A DNA stretch of 64,000 bases. It comes from Euptelea pleiosperma (lineage: Eukaryota; Streptophyta; Magnoliopsida; Ranunculales; Eupteleaceae). A program made the translations under genes and the position numbers. The notes beneath the pieces were generated by a model. It searched no databases, was not told where the DNA came from, and saw only the letters and a list, made by a program, of their open reading frames with translations. How positions within the stretch are numbered: the first letter of the stretch is position 1; each line of letters starts with the position of its first letter. Positions 11,447 through 22,814 of the stretch are shown here, in pieces. The stretch is from assembly GCA_035048495.1 (NCBI GenBank), contig CM068546.1, forward strand, positions 30,150,674 to 30,214,673, in the 5' to 3' direction.

Positions 11447-12741
11447 CATCGTTTTGTTTACTTAGTTGCATTCATCCTAACGATGAAGGGAGGCCGCGGC
11501 TGCAAGAGTGTTGACTCACAATGACAAGATTTCCCCAAGGGCAAGTGGAAGGCCCGAAAGGATAGACGATTGACACTGCAAGGTAGAAAGAAAGGGCGGA
11601 AGGCAGACGATTGACACTGCAAGGTAGAAAGAAAGGGCGGAAGGCAGATGTGGTGACGGATGATGATCTGGACCCATTTCCCATTCAAACGAGGGTACCG
11701 AAGCATTTTCAGTGAGAATGAGAAGCAAAGGGATGATCTGGACCCCCATTTCCCATTCAAGCGAGGGTACCGAAAGCATCTTCAGTCAGGATGAGAACCA
11801 GAGAGCTAGGAAGTGAGGCCTCAACAATCTCAGATCAGATAGTTGCCATGTTGTAGTTCAAGAATGTTTTTTCGTTTTTGGTTAAAAATCTGGTCCAGCA
11901 GGTGTTTGGACGTGGCTACTCCAGTTCATGAATCTGAAAGGGGCTCTTTCAGGTGGGTCCTGCTATAGTGCCTCTAATCACCATTTTTCCAAGCCAGTTT
12001 CTCCTTGGATCCATTCTTATCAGTCAGTCAGCTACCTCAAGTGCCAACCCAATTGTATTGGGCAAAAACTGTATCTGTGTCTAGAAGCCCTGTTTATATG
12101 TGACAGGACCCTATTTTCTTGTACATAACGTTTTTTACATTGAGCCCCAACCCTTTTCAACTCCCAAGATGCAGTTAATTGAATGGACCATGTAAATGGT
12201 TGAGGTTCACTGATCGCATGAAGTCCTATCACATATAAACAGGGCTTCTAGACACAGTCGCAGACACAGTTTTTGCCCAATACATTGGGTTGGCACTTGA
12301 GGTAGCTGACTGATAAGAATGGATCTAGAGAGAAGCTGGCTTGGGAAAATGGTGATTATAGCAGGAACACATGAAAGAGCCCCTTTCGGATTCATGAACT
12401 GGAGTAGCCACGTTCAAACACCTACTGGACCACATATTTAACCAAAAAAGAAAAAAACATTCTTGAACTACATGGCAATTATCTGATCTGAGCTTGTGGA
12501 GGCCTCACTTCCTAGCTCTCTGGTTCTAATCCTGACTGAAGATGCTTTCAGTACTCTCGCTTGAATGGGAAATGGGGGTCCAGATCATCATCCGTCACCG
12601 CATCTGCCTCTACCTTAGATCCTTTCTACCTTGTAGTGTCTATCGTTTACCCTTTCAGGGAAAGTCTTGTCGTTGTGTCAACGCTCTTGCAGCAACGACC
12701 TCCCTTCTTTGTTAAGATGAACGTGAAAGTAAACAAAGCAA
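11447..12741. repeat. Large imperfect inverted repeat (about 1.3 kb foldback)
   Basis: The left arm (11,447-12,112) and right arm (about 12,219-12,741) are reverse complements over more than 500 bases with a loop of about 100 bases. Matching landmarks: GCTGCAAGAGTGTTGACTCA with TGTGTCAACGCTCTTGCAGC; CTGAAAGGGGCTCTTTCAGG with GAAAGAGCCCCTTTCGG; GCCCTGTTTATATGTGA with TCACATATAAACAGGGC. The left arm also has two internal tandem duplications: about 39 bases at 11,570-11,648 and about 71 bases at 11,661-11,790. Open frames inside are mirror images of each other, not genes. Confidence 0.9.
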
Positions 12742-12947
12742 TAACCCCACAAAATGTGAAGGCACCCGACCTGTTGAATTCACCCCACCTTACCGGTGTA
12801 TGCTACATTAAAACTTTTTTTTTCCCTTTATTTATTGAAAGCGATGATCTGGTCCCGGCCCTGCATGCACATAAACATTAAATAGGTAGGCACTCACATA
12901 GGTGGAAAGGAGTAAAACTTCTCTCACAATGCACAATACCAGCCTGA

Positions 12948-13189
12948 CCGTAGGGATGTTTGGCCAGTCCCTCGGTGAACCTTTAAACCAAAAATCAGCC
13001 TGATTAGTGATTTACAACCTTTGGATCCTTACACCCAAATAACACTCAATAGTGCTCAAATTCCCCCTGTTAAAATCAACCCATGAAAATAACTTCAACT
13101 GAATCGCTTAGAAATCACTAATCAGGCTGATTTTTGGTTTATAGGTCCACCGAGGGACAAGCCAAACATACATACGGTCAGTGTGTCTT
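12948..13189. repeat. CGTATGGATG foldback module copy
   Basis: The arms are TGACCGTAGGGATGTTTGGC, AGTCCCTCGGTG and AAAAATCAGCCTGATTAGTG, inverted as CACTAATCAGGCTGATTTTT, CCACCGAGGGAC and CATACATACGGTCA. The arms are long with a short loop. No target-site duplication was recognised. Confidence 0.8.
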
Positions 13190-13194
13190 CCCTT

Positions 13195-13597
13195 ATATTT
13201 AATATATTGATATATATGGTATTAATTGAGAAATTGAACTCTATATTATTGGAAATCTTGATATAAAAACTATTCTTGATAATCAAATACCACGGAAAAA
13301 TAATTTAGATGCAGAGAACTCTCGTGGCTCTACGTGGATAAACACACTAAAAATCAGCTTGATTGATGATTTCTAGCCATTGGATTTACTACTGAAAAAA
13401 TATGTTTGAATCCAACGGCTAGAATCATGTTCTAAAAAGTACTAAAATCTATGGGTAGATAATCAATCAGGTTGATTTTTGGTTTAAATATCCAATAAGG
13501 GATGGGCTAAAAGTCTCTGTGGTTAGTGGGACCGGGGCTGGGGGCCTTCTCTCATCAAGGGGCCTTAAGCGACCGCCTTAAGGTAGAGTCAGCCCTG
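13195..13597 (-). mobile_element. hAT-like element, CAGGGC end, minus strand, left end lost
   Basis: Read on the minus strand it begins CAGGGCTGACTCTACCTTAA, then GGCGGTCGCTTAAGGCCCC and GATGAGAGAAGGCCCC. The same order occurs at 30,256 (CAGGGCCGTCTCTACCTTAG, GGCGGACCGCCTAAGGCCCC). The interior up to about 13,195 is the reverse complement of about 30,540-30,720. The far end is not recognisable. Confidence 0.7.
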
Positions 13598-13825
13598 CAA
13601 GGGAGGAAGGAGGAAGATTAAGAGAACTCGTTTCTGGCCTCTCTCAAACAGCGACAAAATCTCTCTTGTTTAGTCTCTTGCGTTTTTGCTTTTGGTGTCT
13701 ACATCAGCATTTTTAGTCCGTTGGATTGGGGGACAACAAAGGGCATCTAGACGTTGTACAAACATTATATCATTTTTGTTGTCTCCCGATCCCAACCCAA
13801 ATCTAATATGTTTAATATTATATAT

Positions 13826-14033
13826 ATGGCTTAGGCTCCGAGGACCCCCTTTTCTGACCCCTCTTGGTGTTTACGCTTGGCCGTGGATTTCCCGAATCCA
13901 ACGGTGGTTGTCAGCGCCCCAAAAAGTGAAAAAGTCATGCTAGCTCGGTGTTGACAACCACCGTTCGATTCTTGGCTGAGCACATGAACATGAGAGGGGT
14001 CAGAAAAAATGGGGTCCCCTGAGCCCGACCCTA
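13826..14033. mobile_element. Short MITE inserted in a TA run (GGTCGGGCTC ends)
   Basis: Left end GGCTTAGGCTCCGAGGACCC, with TTTTCTGACCCCTC. Right end GAGGGGTCAGAAAAAATGGG, GTCCCCTGAGCCCGACCC. Both flanks are TATATATA. Terminal sequence and target resemble the elements at 7518, 20,507, 32,219 and 54,801. Confidence 0.7.
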
Positions 14034-14084
14034 GCTATATATATATATGTACTGCACATTACCTGTAGCAACACCTTACGTGTA

Positions 14085-14180
14085 GTATTTTCGATCATTG
14101 GCCATATGAAAGTTTGGCCCATCCCTAGGTGGACTTACATGAAAACAATCAGACTGGTTAGCAATATTCAAGCATTCAAT
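14085..14180. repeat. Half copy of the foldback module
   Basis: One arm only: CATTGGCCATATGAAAGTTT, GGCCCATCCCTAGGTGGACT, then CAGACTGGTTAGCAATATTC. It abuts the end of the minus-strand copia fragment, suggesting it inserted there and lost its other half. Confidence 0.55.
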
Positions 14181-14184
14181 TGAA

Positions 14185-17100
14185 GTCATGTTTCCATGCT
14201 CATCTCAAATTCAAATTTCATAACTTGAGAAAATTCTAATGCATACTTTTCAGTAGTTGAGCCAAAGACTATATCATTAACATATATCTAATATATCAAC
14301 ACTCCACTATCTCTTTTTTTAATAAATAATGTTTTATCAATTGTTCATCTTGTGAATTCATTTTTCAACAGAAATTGAGTTAATCTTTCATACCAAGTTC
14401 TAGGTGCTTGTTTCAACCACATAAGCTTTCTTAAGCCTATAAACATGATTATTTTTATGCGGATCTTCAAATCCTTTCGGTTGCTCTAGATATATTTCTT
14501 CTTCTAGAATACCATTAAGAAATGCACTCTTAACATCCATTTGATAGAGTTTAAATTTTAAAACACATGCAAATGCCAAGAGATTCCTAATAGATTCTAA
14601 TATAGCTACATGGGCAAAATTCTGATCAAAATTAATGCCTTCAACTTGAGAGTAACATTGAGCCATTAGTCTGACTTTGTTTCTCGTTATAACATCATTC
14701 TCCCCACAATACTCAGTGAACTTGTGATTATCAAATTCTCCATCATTGTTAATTTTAATTCTAAGAATAGACAATTATTTCTTATTCTATACTCTTTTAC
14801 AGATTTTCATAAATTCCTCAAATGCTTCAAATTTTTCTCTTAGGAAAGCTACACAAATAAATCTAGAGAAATCATCAACTTTAGTCAAGAAATATCTTTT
14901 TCCTCAAAGACTTTTTATCTTATTGGTTCCAACAAAGTCCATGTGTAATAGTTCTAGAATTCTAGAGGTTCTAATATTTTTAACATTTTTGTGTGGGCTT
15001 CTAACTTATTTTTTTTTAAGGCAAGACCTATAAATAGTTTGATAATTCTTATTAAGTTTTGGGATTTCTCTAATTAATTCTTTTTTACTGATCTTGGCAA
15101 AGTCTTGAAAATTTATGTGTCCTAGTCGTTGGTGCCGAAGTTCGATTTCATTTTTTTGTGCCATGTTGCACTTAATCGAACTACCAGTTTCAATGATATA
15201 AGAATTATTAGAAGTTTTATTTCCTTGAATGATTATCTTGTTAGACTTCTTGTCTATGATTTCACATTTTTCTTGAGAGAACTTGCATATGTAGTATTTG
15301 TCACAAATTTGACTAATACTAAGAAGGTTATGTTTCAGATCATCCATACACAATACATTCTCAATCTTAGGTATTCCTGGACCTTGAATAGTCCATCTAC
15401 CAATAATCTTAGCACTACTACCATTACCAAATATAACATCACCATCACGGTTTTCATCAAAAGAACAAAATAAGATCTTTTTCTATTCATGTGTCTGGAG
15501 CATCCACTATCCAAATACCACTTGAAAGTTTCATTTGCAATTAAAGCAGTATAAATAACCAAATATTTTCATTCAATTTTCTATCACAACTTTTTACAAG
15601 AGATTTATCATTGCTTTTCTTGTTGGTTAGATTGGATTTTTGAGAGTTATTAATGTTTTCTTTAATGATTCTAGCTCTAGCATTTAAAGCAGCCACTTTA
15701 ACAAATAATTCTTTTTCTTTGTTTTATTTTTTGGTTTCTTCCAAGATATATAGATTTTTTATTCTTTCATTTTATTCTTTTTTCTTTAAAAATTCAAACT
15801 TCTTTTTCAGAACAAGACAGTTATATTTCTTATGTTCAGAATGTCTACATTAATGATAAATGATATTCAATTTTTTAGTTTATTAATTTTGGGTTCAATC
15901 CATAGTAGTTTTTACAAACACAGTTTTAGAGTTAGAGTTTTTAAAAACTTTTCTAGTATATCCGAGACCTCTCCTGTCATTTTTTTTCCATGGTTAGTAG
16001 ATTTTCTTTTGTAATGTTTCTGATTAAGGTTCTATTCTTGAATTCTAATTCATTCATTTTCGAGACTTAATTTTTCAATTTCATTTTTAAGTTCTTGTTC
16101 TCTACTCAAAATATAAGTATCACTTCATTATCTTTATCCTTTACTATTTGATATAAATTTTCTAATTCAATTTTTAGTTAAGCATTTTTACAATATAATT
16201 CTTTTTTTTTTAAGATATCACAAGATTTTGTCAAATTTAGGCTTTCTTTATACAAATTGTTAAAGATTTTTTGAATATCTTCTTCACCATCACCATCACG
16301 TAAGTCTTTTAAGTTCAACTTCATTATTCTTTAAGTGATATTTTTCATTTAGATTAGCAATTGTCATTAGTGCTCTAACATTAGATATTTTCCATTATCA
16401 CTAGATGTGTTCGTTTCTGAATCGGATTCTTCACTATCCATGTATCAAGCAACAACTTTCATAGTTTTGGTTTTCCCTTTCTTAACATTGCTAAAATAGT
16501 CAATAGAGATATGACCAAATCCTCTGCATTATAACATTGAACTTCATTTTTGTTGTTATCTTCCTTTTTGTATTTATCAAAATTTTTAAAAGATTTCTTA
16601 TTCCTTTGAACAAATTTTTTTTTATTTTTGTTTCTGAAAAACTTTATAAATTTCTCAGCGAAAAGGGCAACTTCTTCGTCAATGTTATTAGACTCATCAG
16701 AGTTAGTTTCTTCTATTAATTATTTCTTATAGGTTTTTAGAGCTAATCATCTTTTCTTAGGTATATGAAATTTAAGTTCAAATGTTTGAATTGATCTTAT
16801 TAATTTTTCTTATTTTATTAGATCAATATTTTTACTTTGTTCAATAACCGTTATTTTAGGGTGAAACCTATCAGGCAAAGATCTCATAATTTTTCTAACA
16901 ATTTTTAGTTCTGGAATAGCTTCACTAAGACCCCACATAGAATTGTTTATTTTACTTAATTTAGTGTATAAGTCTGTAAAACTTTCATCCTCATTCATTC
17001 TTATGATTTCAAACTGTGTTGTGAGCATTTGAAGTTTAGACACCTTAACTGAATTAGTTCCTTTATAGGTCATTTCCAAAATGTCTCATGCTTGTTTCGA

Positions 17101-17403
17101 AGTCTTACATGGAATAATTCTTTTAAACTCTTCAGGAGATAAAGCACAATGTATAGCATTAAATACTTGATTATTGTATGTATATGCATATTTATCCCCC
17201 ACACTCCATTTTAATTTAACCTTAATAGTAATGGTAGTTAACTCACCAATAGTAGTTGCAACAGTAGGGGAAGTCCATCCCAATTCCACTGATTCTCAAA
17301 TCTGTTCATCAAGACATTTCAAGAAAATCCTCATTCTAGCATTCCAGTATGCATAATTAGTGCCATTGAATAGAGGAGGTCTAGACACAATCTCTCGACT
17401 CAT
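14185..17403 (-). pseudogene. Ty1/copia polyprotein remnant (gag, protease, short integrase, RT)
   Basis: On the minus strand the gag start is at 17,403 (MSREIVSRPPLFNGTNYAYW). It is followed by a UBN2-type gag block (KLQMLTTQFEIIRMNEDESF, IRKIMRSLPDRFHPK-like). The protease motif WYLDSGCSRHM is near 15,490-15,525 and a GAG-pre-integrase block (LRHQRLGHINFQDF) near 15,130. A short integrase piece (LLHMDFVGTNK) follows. The reverse transcriptase contains YQMDVKSAFLNGILEEEIYL, EQPKGFEDP and, towards 14,220, VNDIVFGST in place of VDDI. Several frameshifts and stops are present and most of the integrase is missing, so it is inactive. The strong AT bias fits long decay. Confidence 0.85.
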
Positions 17404-18744
17404 GGTTATTCCAAAAGAACTAATGATATTCGCTCAAAAGTGCTTATTTTAAACAATTATCATTTTAGCGTTATCGCACTCTCCTACGTAAAATGCTCTA
17501 TTTATCTACTTTTCTATGTAAGAGTCTCTTCTGTTTCGTAGAACACACTTTCTGGACGAAATTGTATATTTGAATGCATTAAACACATTTTCAGAAGTCT
17601 AGGTATGAAGACGTACATTATGATCAAGTCTCATTACGTGCTCTTCTCTTGTAAGAAACTCGATCGGGCTATTTATCGAGACTTGTGGGCCAAAATCAAT
17701 CATGAAAGCCCACTATCAAAGCTTAAAGAGCCCACAGGCTATGACTAGAAGATATGGGCCAAATACGGGCTGAATAAGAGGACCAAAAAGCCGGCCCAAA
17801 GAACGAAGAGAGTAGGAGAGCCAATGACCAAGAGACGGACCAAAGCGTTTAAAGCCACATGAGTCAGCAAGGAATGATAGTCTACTCTACTGGAGAAGCG
17901 TGATGATGGTCACAATGAAAACCAGGGTTCCAGACCCTCTGCCAATACTTTTATCTCCATTTTCTGATATTTTCTCTCTCTTCCCCCTAATTTTCTATCT
18001 CATCTCTCCTTATTCTCTCTCTCTCTTCATCTCTCGGTCCTCGGATCTACTGACCTAACCCCAGAACTCCTTCCCGTTGGCTCTGGCCCATCTCCCTAAG
18101 CTATCGGACCGTTGGATCGTCCATCAGACCATCGGATCTCTCTAAATCCGTCGGCCTGCCAATCTGGATCCTGATCCAGTCATCTTCAGTCTGATCATCA
18201 GCTAATCGTCTGTCACATCATCTTATAAGACGATGGACTTCATCAGTCCATGTGGGCCAGCAACCGGCCAATCATCATCGACCCGCTGCCCGACCATTTA
18301 GTGGACCTTGTGAATTTCAAAATAATTCAAATTAAATTTTTAAAAAAATGAGGGGGGTCCACTAAATGGGAAAATCCCCCAAAGAAAGAAAAGAAGTTTT
18401 CTTTTTAAAAAAAAATTATTTTTTTCAAAAAAATCTCTAATTTCCATTAATGGAAACAAGGGAGCTTTACAGGGGAAGGAGAAGGGTTCGTTTGAACCCT
18501 AATCCCTCTCCCATCTCCACTTTTCTCTCCCCAAAACCTTTCCCCCCACGTTTTCCACATTCTCCTTCTTTTCTCCACTTTCTCTTCTTCCTCTTCTTCT
18601 TCTCCCTTCTCTTCTCCAACGAACTGGTTCTTCTTGTAAACAGGGCCGGCAACTGCTCCAGCAGCAAGCACGACAATGCAACCCGCACCATCGTCCTCCC
18701 CTCTCTTGGACGGTCATCCATCCTGTTCTCCTTCTTTCATCAAT

Positions 18745-18772
18745 GCCGGAGTTGCAGGTTTGCAACTCCGGC
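18745..18772. repeat. Hairpin 1 (GCCGGAGTTGCA palindrome)
   Basis: GCCGGAGTTGCA, a GGT-type spacer, then TGCAACTCCGGC: a 12-base stem with a minimal loop. The same hairpin recurs 213 bases downstream. Confidence 0.85.
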
Positions 18773-18957
18773 CAAAACTAGAGACTCCGGCCAGCACGGA
18801 CGGCAACTCACTCCTCACCAGCCACTCTCACACTTCTAGCCGCCAGCCACCACGCTGCAAATCATCACAATTTCTGGTATGCCTCTCCACCAAAAGCAAA
18901 CCTGCAACACAACACATCCTCCATCCTTCCACCGTCTTCCTCACCACTCCAACCACC

Positions 18958-18984
18958 GCCGGAGTTGCAGGTTGCAACTCCGGC
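18958..18984. repeat. Hairpin 2 (GCCGGAGTTGCA palindrome)
   Basis: A second copy of the same stem, with the spacer shortened by one base. Flanking sequences of the two copies differ, so this is not a simple recent tandem duplication. Confidence 0.85.
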
Positions 18985-19925
18985 CAACTGTTGCTGCATC
19001 AAGAACTATCGCCTGTAAAGCTTGGCCGAGAGCCACCTTATTCCTTCAACATTCTTGCTGGTTTCCTTCCAGCAACACCAAGAAACCACGCACAAGAACC
19101 TGCAAATTCCAGCAGCCTGTTCCTCCTTGCATGCACCAACTCGCGGCAACACAAGTGTGCACATCCTCCTCAACACACCCATTGCAACTCCAGCAGGTCC
19201 GCCATTCCATCTCCACCGACCTTGGTTCCTCATCCACCATGGATCGGCCATTAACATGGCTTACCCTCATCTCCAAGCAAGCACCACAGATGCTCTTCTC
19301 TCACTTGGCCAAACCAAGTTCATTACCCGAAGCACTCTGGTTTTCTTCATGATTGGCCCGATGCAACTCTCCAAGATTGGTTATCTATTTTCTCTCTCCA
19401 TAGATCTATCTAGTTCTTTTCTTCCTCTAAAAAGGTGAGTTTCTCTCTCTAGGTTTACTCACCTTCTAACCCACTCTCTCTCTTATTTTTCTCTCTATTA
19501 GTCTTTTAATGGCTTTCTAGTTGTAGTCAAATTTGGTTTGATTATTGTAAGAAATTTTAATGATTAATAGAGTTGTTAGTTGCATTTCTTAATTTGTTTT
19601 AGTGTTTTCTTTATTGATTGTGGTACTTTCTCTCTCTAAAACCTTCAAAATTATGCTTTAAAAACCACTCCACCATTCTCACATCTTCATAATTCTGAGA
19701 AAAGTCCATCATTTCATGTTCCTTATTTGTGCTAACTAACCCCGAGTGCGGATCGACATTCGACACGAATCCCTATACAAAAATTCATATTTTGCAGGAT
19801 TAAAATCTCGGATAATTACAAATGTGTTGAGATTAGGGTTTCCGTAACCAACGACGTAGAAAAACCCGACTTTCAACTAAGGATCACACTTGGGTTGTTA
19901 AGCCTTTCTCAAAGTGACATATGCT

Positions 19926-20392
19926 TTGATACCAATTGAAATTCCCTTTTAATTACCACAATATGTCCAAAGGGGGGGTGTGAATAGGCCACAATATGTC
20001 CATGGCCCAACCATTCAGGGGACCCCACGATTTTTAAAATTAAACCAACCCTTTTCTCGCACAAAGAGTCTAAATTGGAATGTGATATTGCAAAATATCT
20101 TTGAAAAAGAAAAAAAAGGGAAGTTTTTTTTTAGAATAATTTTTGGCATGAAAGTGGGACCCACATGCTTAGCATGAAAGAAATGATTTCTTTTGGAAGG
20201 ATTTGGAAAATCAAATAAAGACAAACATTTTATACAAAAAGGGGCATGTTTTTAAGGTTGGAGAAAAGTTTCTAAGTTAGAAACCGTGGGTTTCTAAGCG
20301 GTTCCTATCTAAGCACTCCACGTTTTGGAAATGGGATCTTGCCCCCCCCCCCCAAGCCACCCCCCTCAAAAAGATCTTCCATCCACGCTCCA
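19926..20392 (-). repeat. Primer-binding site and 5' LTR remnant of the minus-strand copia
   Basis: GCTTTGATACCA at 19,926-19,937 is the reverse complement of TGGTATCAAAGC, a copia primer-binding site. Rightwards follows TCCAAAGGGGGGGTGTGAATA, typical of a plant copia LTR end. The extent towards 20,390 is inferred; a hAT-like element interrupts it at 20,393. Confidence 0.5.
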
Positions 20393-21417
20393 CCTGCAAC
20401 TTGGGTTGGGCTTGGGTCGGATTTTTTGCAACCCGATCAAATTGGGTTGGGTTAGGATTGAGGCTTGGCCCAACCCGAGCCCAACTTACAAACTATATAT
20501 ATATATCCGGGGACAACAATGACATACAACATTTTTGACAATGATTTTGACGTTCCCACATGGAAGATGAATCAATAGCTGATTTTTGGTGAGGATGATC
20601 TCCTCATCATATAGATCACCCCTACAAAAAATCATCTTATTCTGAAATTTCTAACCCCATCAAATGTGGTTTTCAAGTTATTGAGAGAAATAAACGGTCC
20701 ATAATTCTTCAACTTGTAAACCAGTCTACGAATATCAGATTGATTTGAAGTTTTGTGAGGGTGATCTCCTCACTATAGAGACCATCCTTGCCAAAAATCA
20801 TCTCATTCCAATACTTCTAATTTATAAATTGGCCGACGCCAATTTTTATTATAAAAAATGTTGTATGAAATTGTTGTCCCCCGATCCTGACTATTTGTTT
20901 TACTGACAAATATCCACACTACATTTTTGGCAAATGCAACAACCCATGGATGTTTGTCCTTAGTAACTAATACCTTCATGTGATATTACCAAATGTCATT
21001 GAAACTACATTTTTGCATTTTATGTGATCGGTTGATAGTGAAAATATCGTATTTTTCTCCAACAATTGTTTTTGGTATTTCTTTAGTGACTTTTGTCATG
21101 CATTTGACTTAATGAACTTTTCCGTTATTATGAAAATATCATGTTTTCTTTCACGAGCTTTGGAAATAAAGTTATGCTATTATTTAATGGCTAGCACAAC
21201 GGCTATTGTATTGACCAATAAATTATTTTAATATGAAAAAATTCAACAATATTTTCAACCAATAAAAAAATTAAGAAATTGACCAACCCGATCAACCCGA
21301 CTAACCCGACCCAACCCTATCGGGTTGGGTTAGGGTTGGAAAATCTAGGCCCGACCTTGGGTTGGGTTGGGTTAGGGTTGACCTCCAACCTGACCCAACC
21401 CACCCGAGTTGCAGCCT
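20393..21417. mobile_element. Non-autonomous hAT-like element, exact 8-bp target duplication
   Basis: The left end CCTGCAACTTGGGTTGGGC and right end CACCCGAGTTGCAGCCT form inverted termini. ACGCTCCA is repeated exactly at 20,385-20,392 and 21,418-21,425, the 8-bp duplication expected of hAT elements. The subterminal regions are CCCAACCC/GGGTTGGG repeats. No transposase is encoded. A second foldback element (20,507-20,889) sits inside. Confidence 0.85.
20507..20889. mobile_element. Foldback MITE nested in the hAT element, in a TA run
   Basis: CCGGGGACAACAATGACATA at the left pairs with ATTGTTGTCCCCCGATCC at the right. The inner arms contain GATGATCTCCTCATCATA and AAAAAATCATCTTATTCTG. It is preceded by TATATATATAT. 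A closely related element is at 32,219-32,550. Confidence 0.8.
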
Positions 21418-21425
21418 ACGCTCCA

Positions 21426-22011
21426 ACATCACTTGGCCCAGCCGTTTTCACCATCTCTCCTTCCCCAGAGTTTTCACGATCGCTCCAAAGAAGAAAAAAG
21501 AAAAAGAAAAGAAGTACGAGGGAAGGAGAAGAGAAGAAAGCTCTCCAATCTCTAGGTGCCGCCTCCTCCCACCTGCAAACGCTTCACAATCTGTTGCCGT
21601 CCTCCTCTATCACCTTCACCATCACCTACTGCTTGTTCACCAAGCTACAACCTCCACCGGTTCCACCTGCTAGTGCGCTCCAAGCCTTTACAATCTCCAA
21701 CCCAGCAACCCTCAAGTTGTTGCCCTACAACTCTACCAAACCACCGGTCGTTTCACCTCCATTGGCCGCTTGCCTGCAACCACTAGCCCACTGCTAGTCC
21801 ACACGCTCTATTTAAAAAACTTAAAACAGTGTCCTCATAAATATTTTAAAATATCCACAATACCCTTGACTTAATTTTCAGACATAAAACCTTTACCAAA
21901 CGATCTAATTCAAACATAAGTAATTAAGTTTTTAGCGCTCAAGCACTTAAAGCTTTCAGTGTTGACACTAAGTTTTATCAAAATGTAACCTTAGTAAAAA
22001 TAAATAAAAAG
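21426..22011. other. Intergenic; low-complexity open frame, no gene recognised
   Basis: The open frames at 21,279-21,797 begin inside the hAT terminal repeat and run into serine/proline/threonine-rich low-complexity sequence with no domain. The stretch to 22,011 is AT-rich without recognisable features. Confidence 0.5.
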
Positions 22012-22498
22012 TAGGGCATTTTTGCAACACCCCATGTGATTTAATTTTAATTATAGCAACACTCCTGACAAATCAAAAGTCTAGAACACTCCCATTGATC
22101 AGACCAAATAGTCATTGACTAACGCGCAAATGTGATGTCCACTACATAAATGTTATAATAAGAGTATTATATGAGCGTTATAATGTGACGTCCACTCCGT
22201 AACCAAAGGTGGACCTCGACGATCTGAATCATCCATTATAAACACCACTAGGGTTCACATTACGTCAATAGAGACATGTGTCGTGCCTTGGTTGGAGTAG
22301 AGACCAACCTTGTTAGATGCACAAACTAATTTGAGAGAAATTTTTGTATTTAAATAGATGACGTTTATGTGTTGGTCACGTTTACACATGAGTCAATTGC
22401 AAGTGGTCTAGTCAAGGGAGGTGTTCCGGACTTTTAATTTGTCAAAAAGGGTGTTGCAAATTAAAATTAGATCACAAGGGGTGTTGCAAAAATGCCAA
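22012..22498. mobile_element. MITE with long inverted ends (GGCATTTTTGCAACACCCC)
   Basis: Left GGGCATTTTTGCAACACCCC, then TAATTTTAATTATAGCAACA and AAATCAAAAGTC. Right, inverted: GACTTTTAATTTGTCAAAAA, GGGTGTTGCAAATTAAAAT and GGGGTGTTGCAAAAATGCC. The arms are about 100 bases. The middle (GTGATGTCC, TTATAATGTGACGTCC) may be a further small insertion. It is related in its ends to the element at 34,268-34,608. Confidence 0.8.
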
Positions 22499-22559
22499 AA
22501 AAATCTTTTTAACTTGGTTTAAAGTTTAAACCCTAAACTCAATCTCCTAAGCCTTAGAA

Positions 22560-22770
22560 AGTACCACGTGGCAACACTTTTAGGTCACTAACCGATGTAT
22601 GTTTAGCCAACTTCCTGGTGGACCTATACACCAAGAGCATTTTTTTTTCCATGGGCTGATCTTTAGCTGATGGATTCAAGCATTTTTTGGGTATTCAGAT
22701 TGAATGGTTAGAAATCATCAATCAAACTAATCAGCAAGGAGTGGGCCAAACATTGATGGGTCAGTCAGTC
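22560..22770. repeat. Degenerate foldback module copy
   Basis: It contains ACCACGTGGCAACACTTTTA, CGATGTATGTTTAGCCAAC, TGGTGGACCTATACACCAA and the inverted GGAGTGGGCCAAACATTGATG. It is more diverged than neighbouring copies. Confidence 0.5.
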
Positions 22771-22814
22771 GGTCCAAAAGAGTGGTCACGTTTTCTTTCG
22801 TGCCTTGATCTCAT

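Larger units (their letters stand above)
17404..19925. other. Possible insertion within the copia leader; CT-rich, no confident gene
   Basis: The minus-strand copia gag starts at 17,403 but its primer-binding site is at 19,926-19,937, so about 2.5 kb separates them where a leader is normally short. The simplest reading is a second, non-autonomous element inserted here. The part at 17,930-18,650 is CT-rich (TCTCTCTTCCCCC, TTCTTCCTCTTCTTCTTCTC), and 19,430-19,690 looks like a leader or LTR. Open frames at 18,450-19,440 are serine/proline-rich low complexity without a domain. Two near-perfect hairpins lie at 18,745-18,772 and 18,958-18,984. Confidence 0.35.

Noticed and set aside
11458..12881. 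Several frames in the 11-13 kb inverted repeat
   Set aside because: They are mirror images created by the inverted repeat and differ in frame between arms, so they are not under coding constraint.
18447..19438. Overlapping serine/proline-rich frames of up to 192 codons as a gene
   Set aside because: Open frames occur in several phases of a CT-rich, low-complexity region lying in a suspected transposon insert; no domain is visible.
21279..21797. 172-codon open frame
   Set aside because: Starts within the hAT terminal repeat and runs into low-complexity sequence; no domain or splice support.
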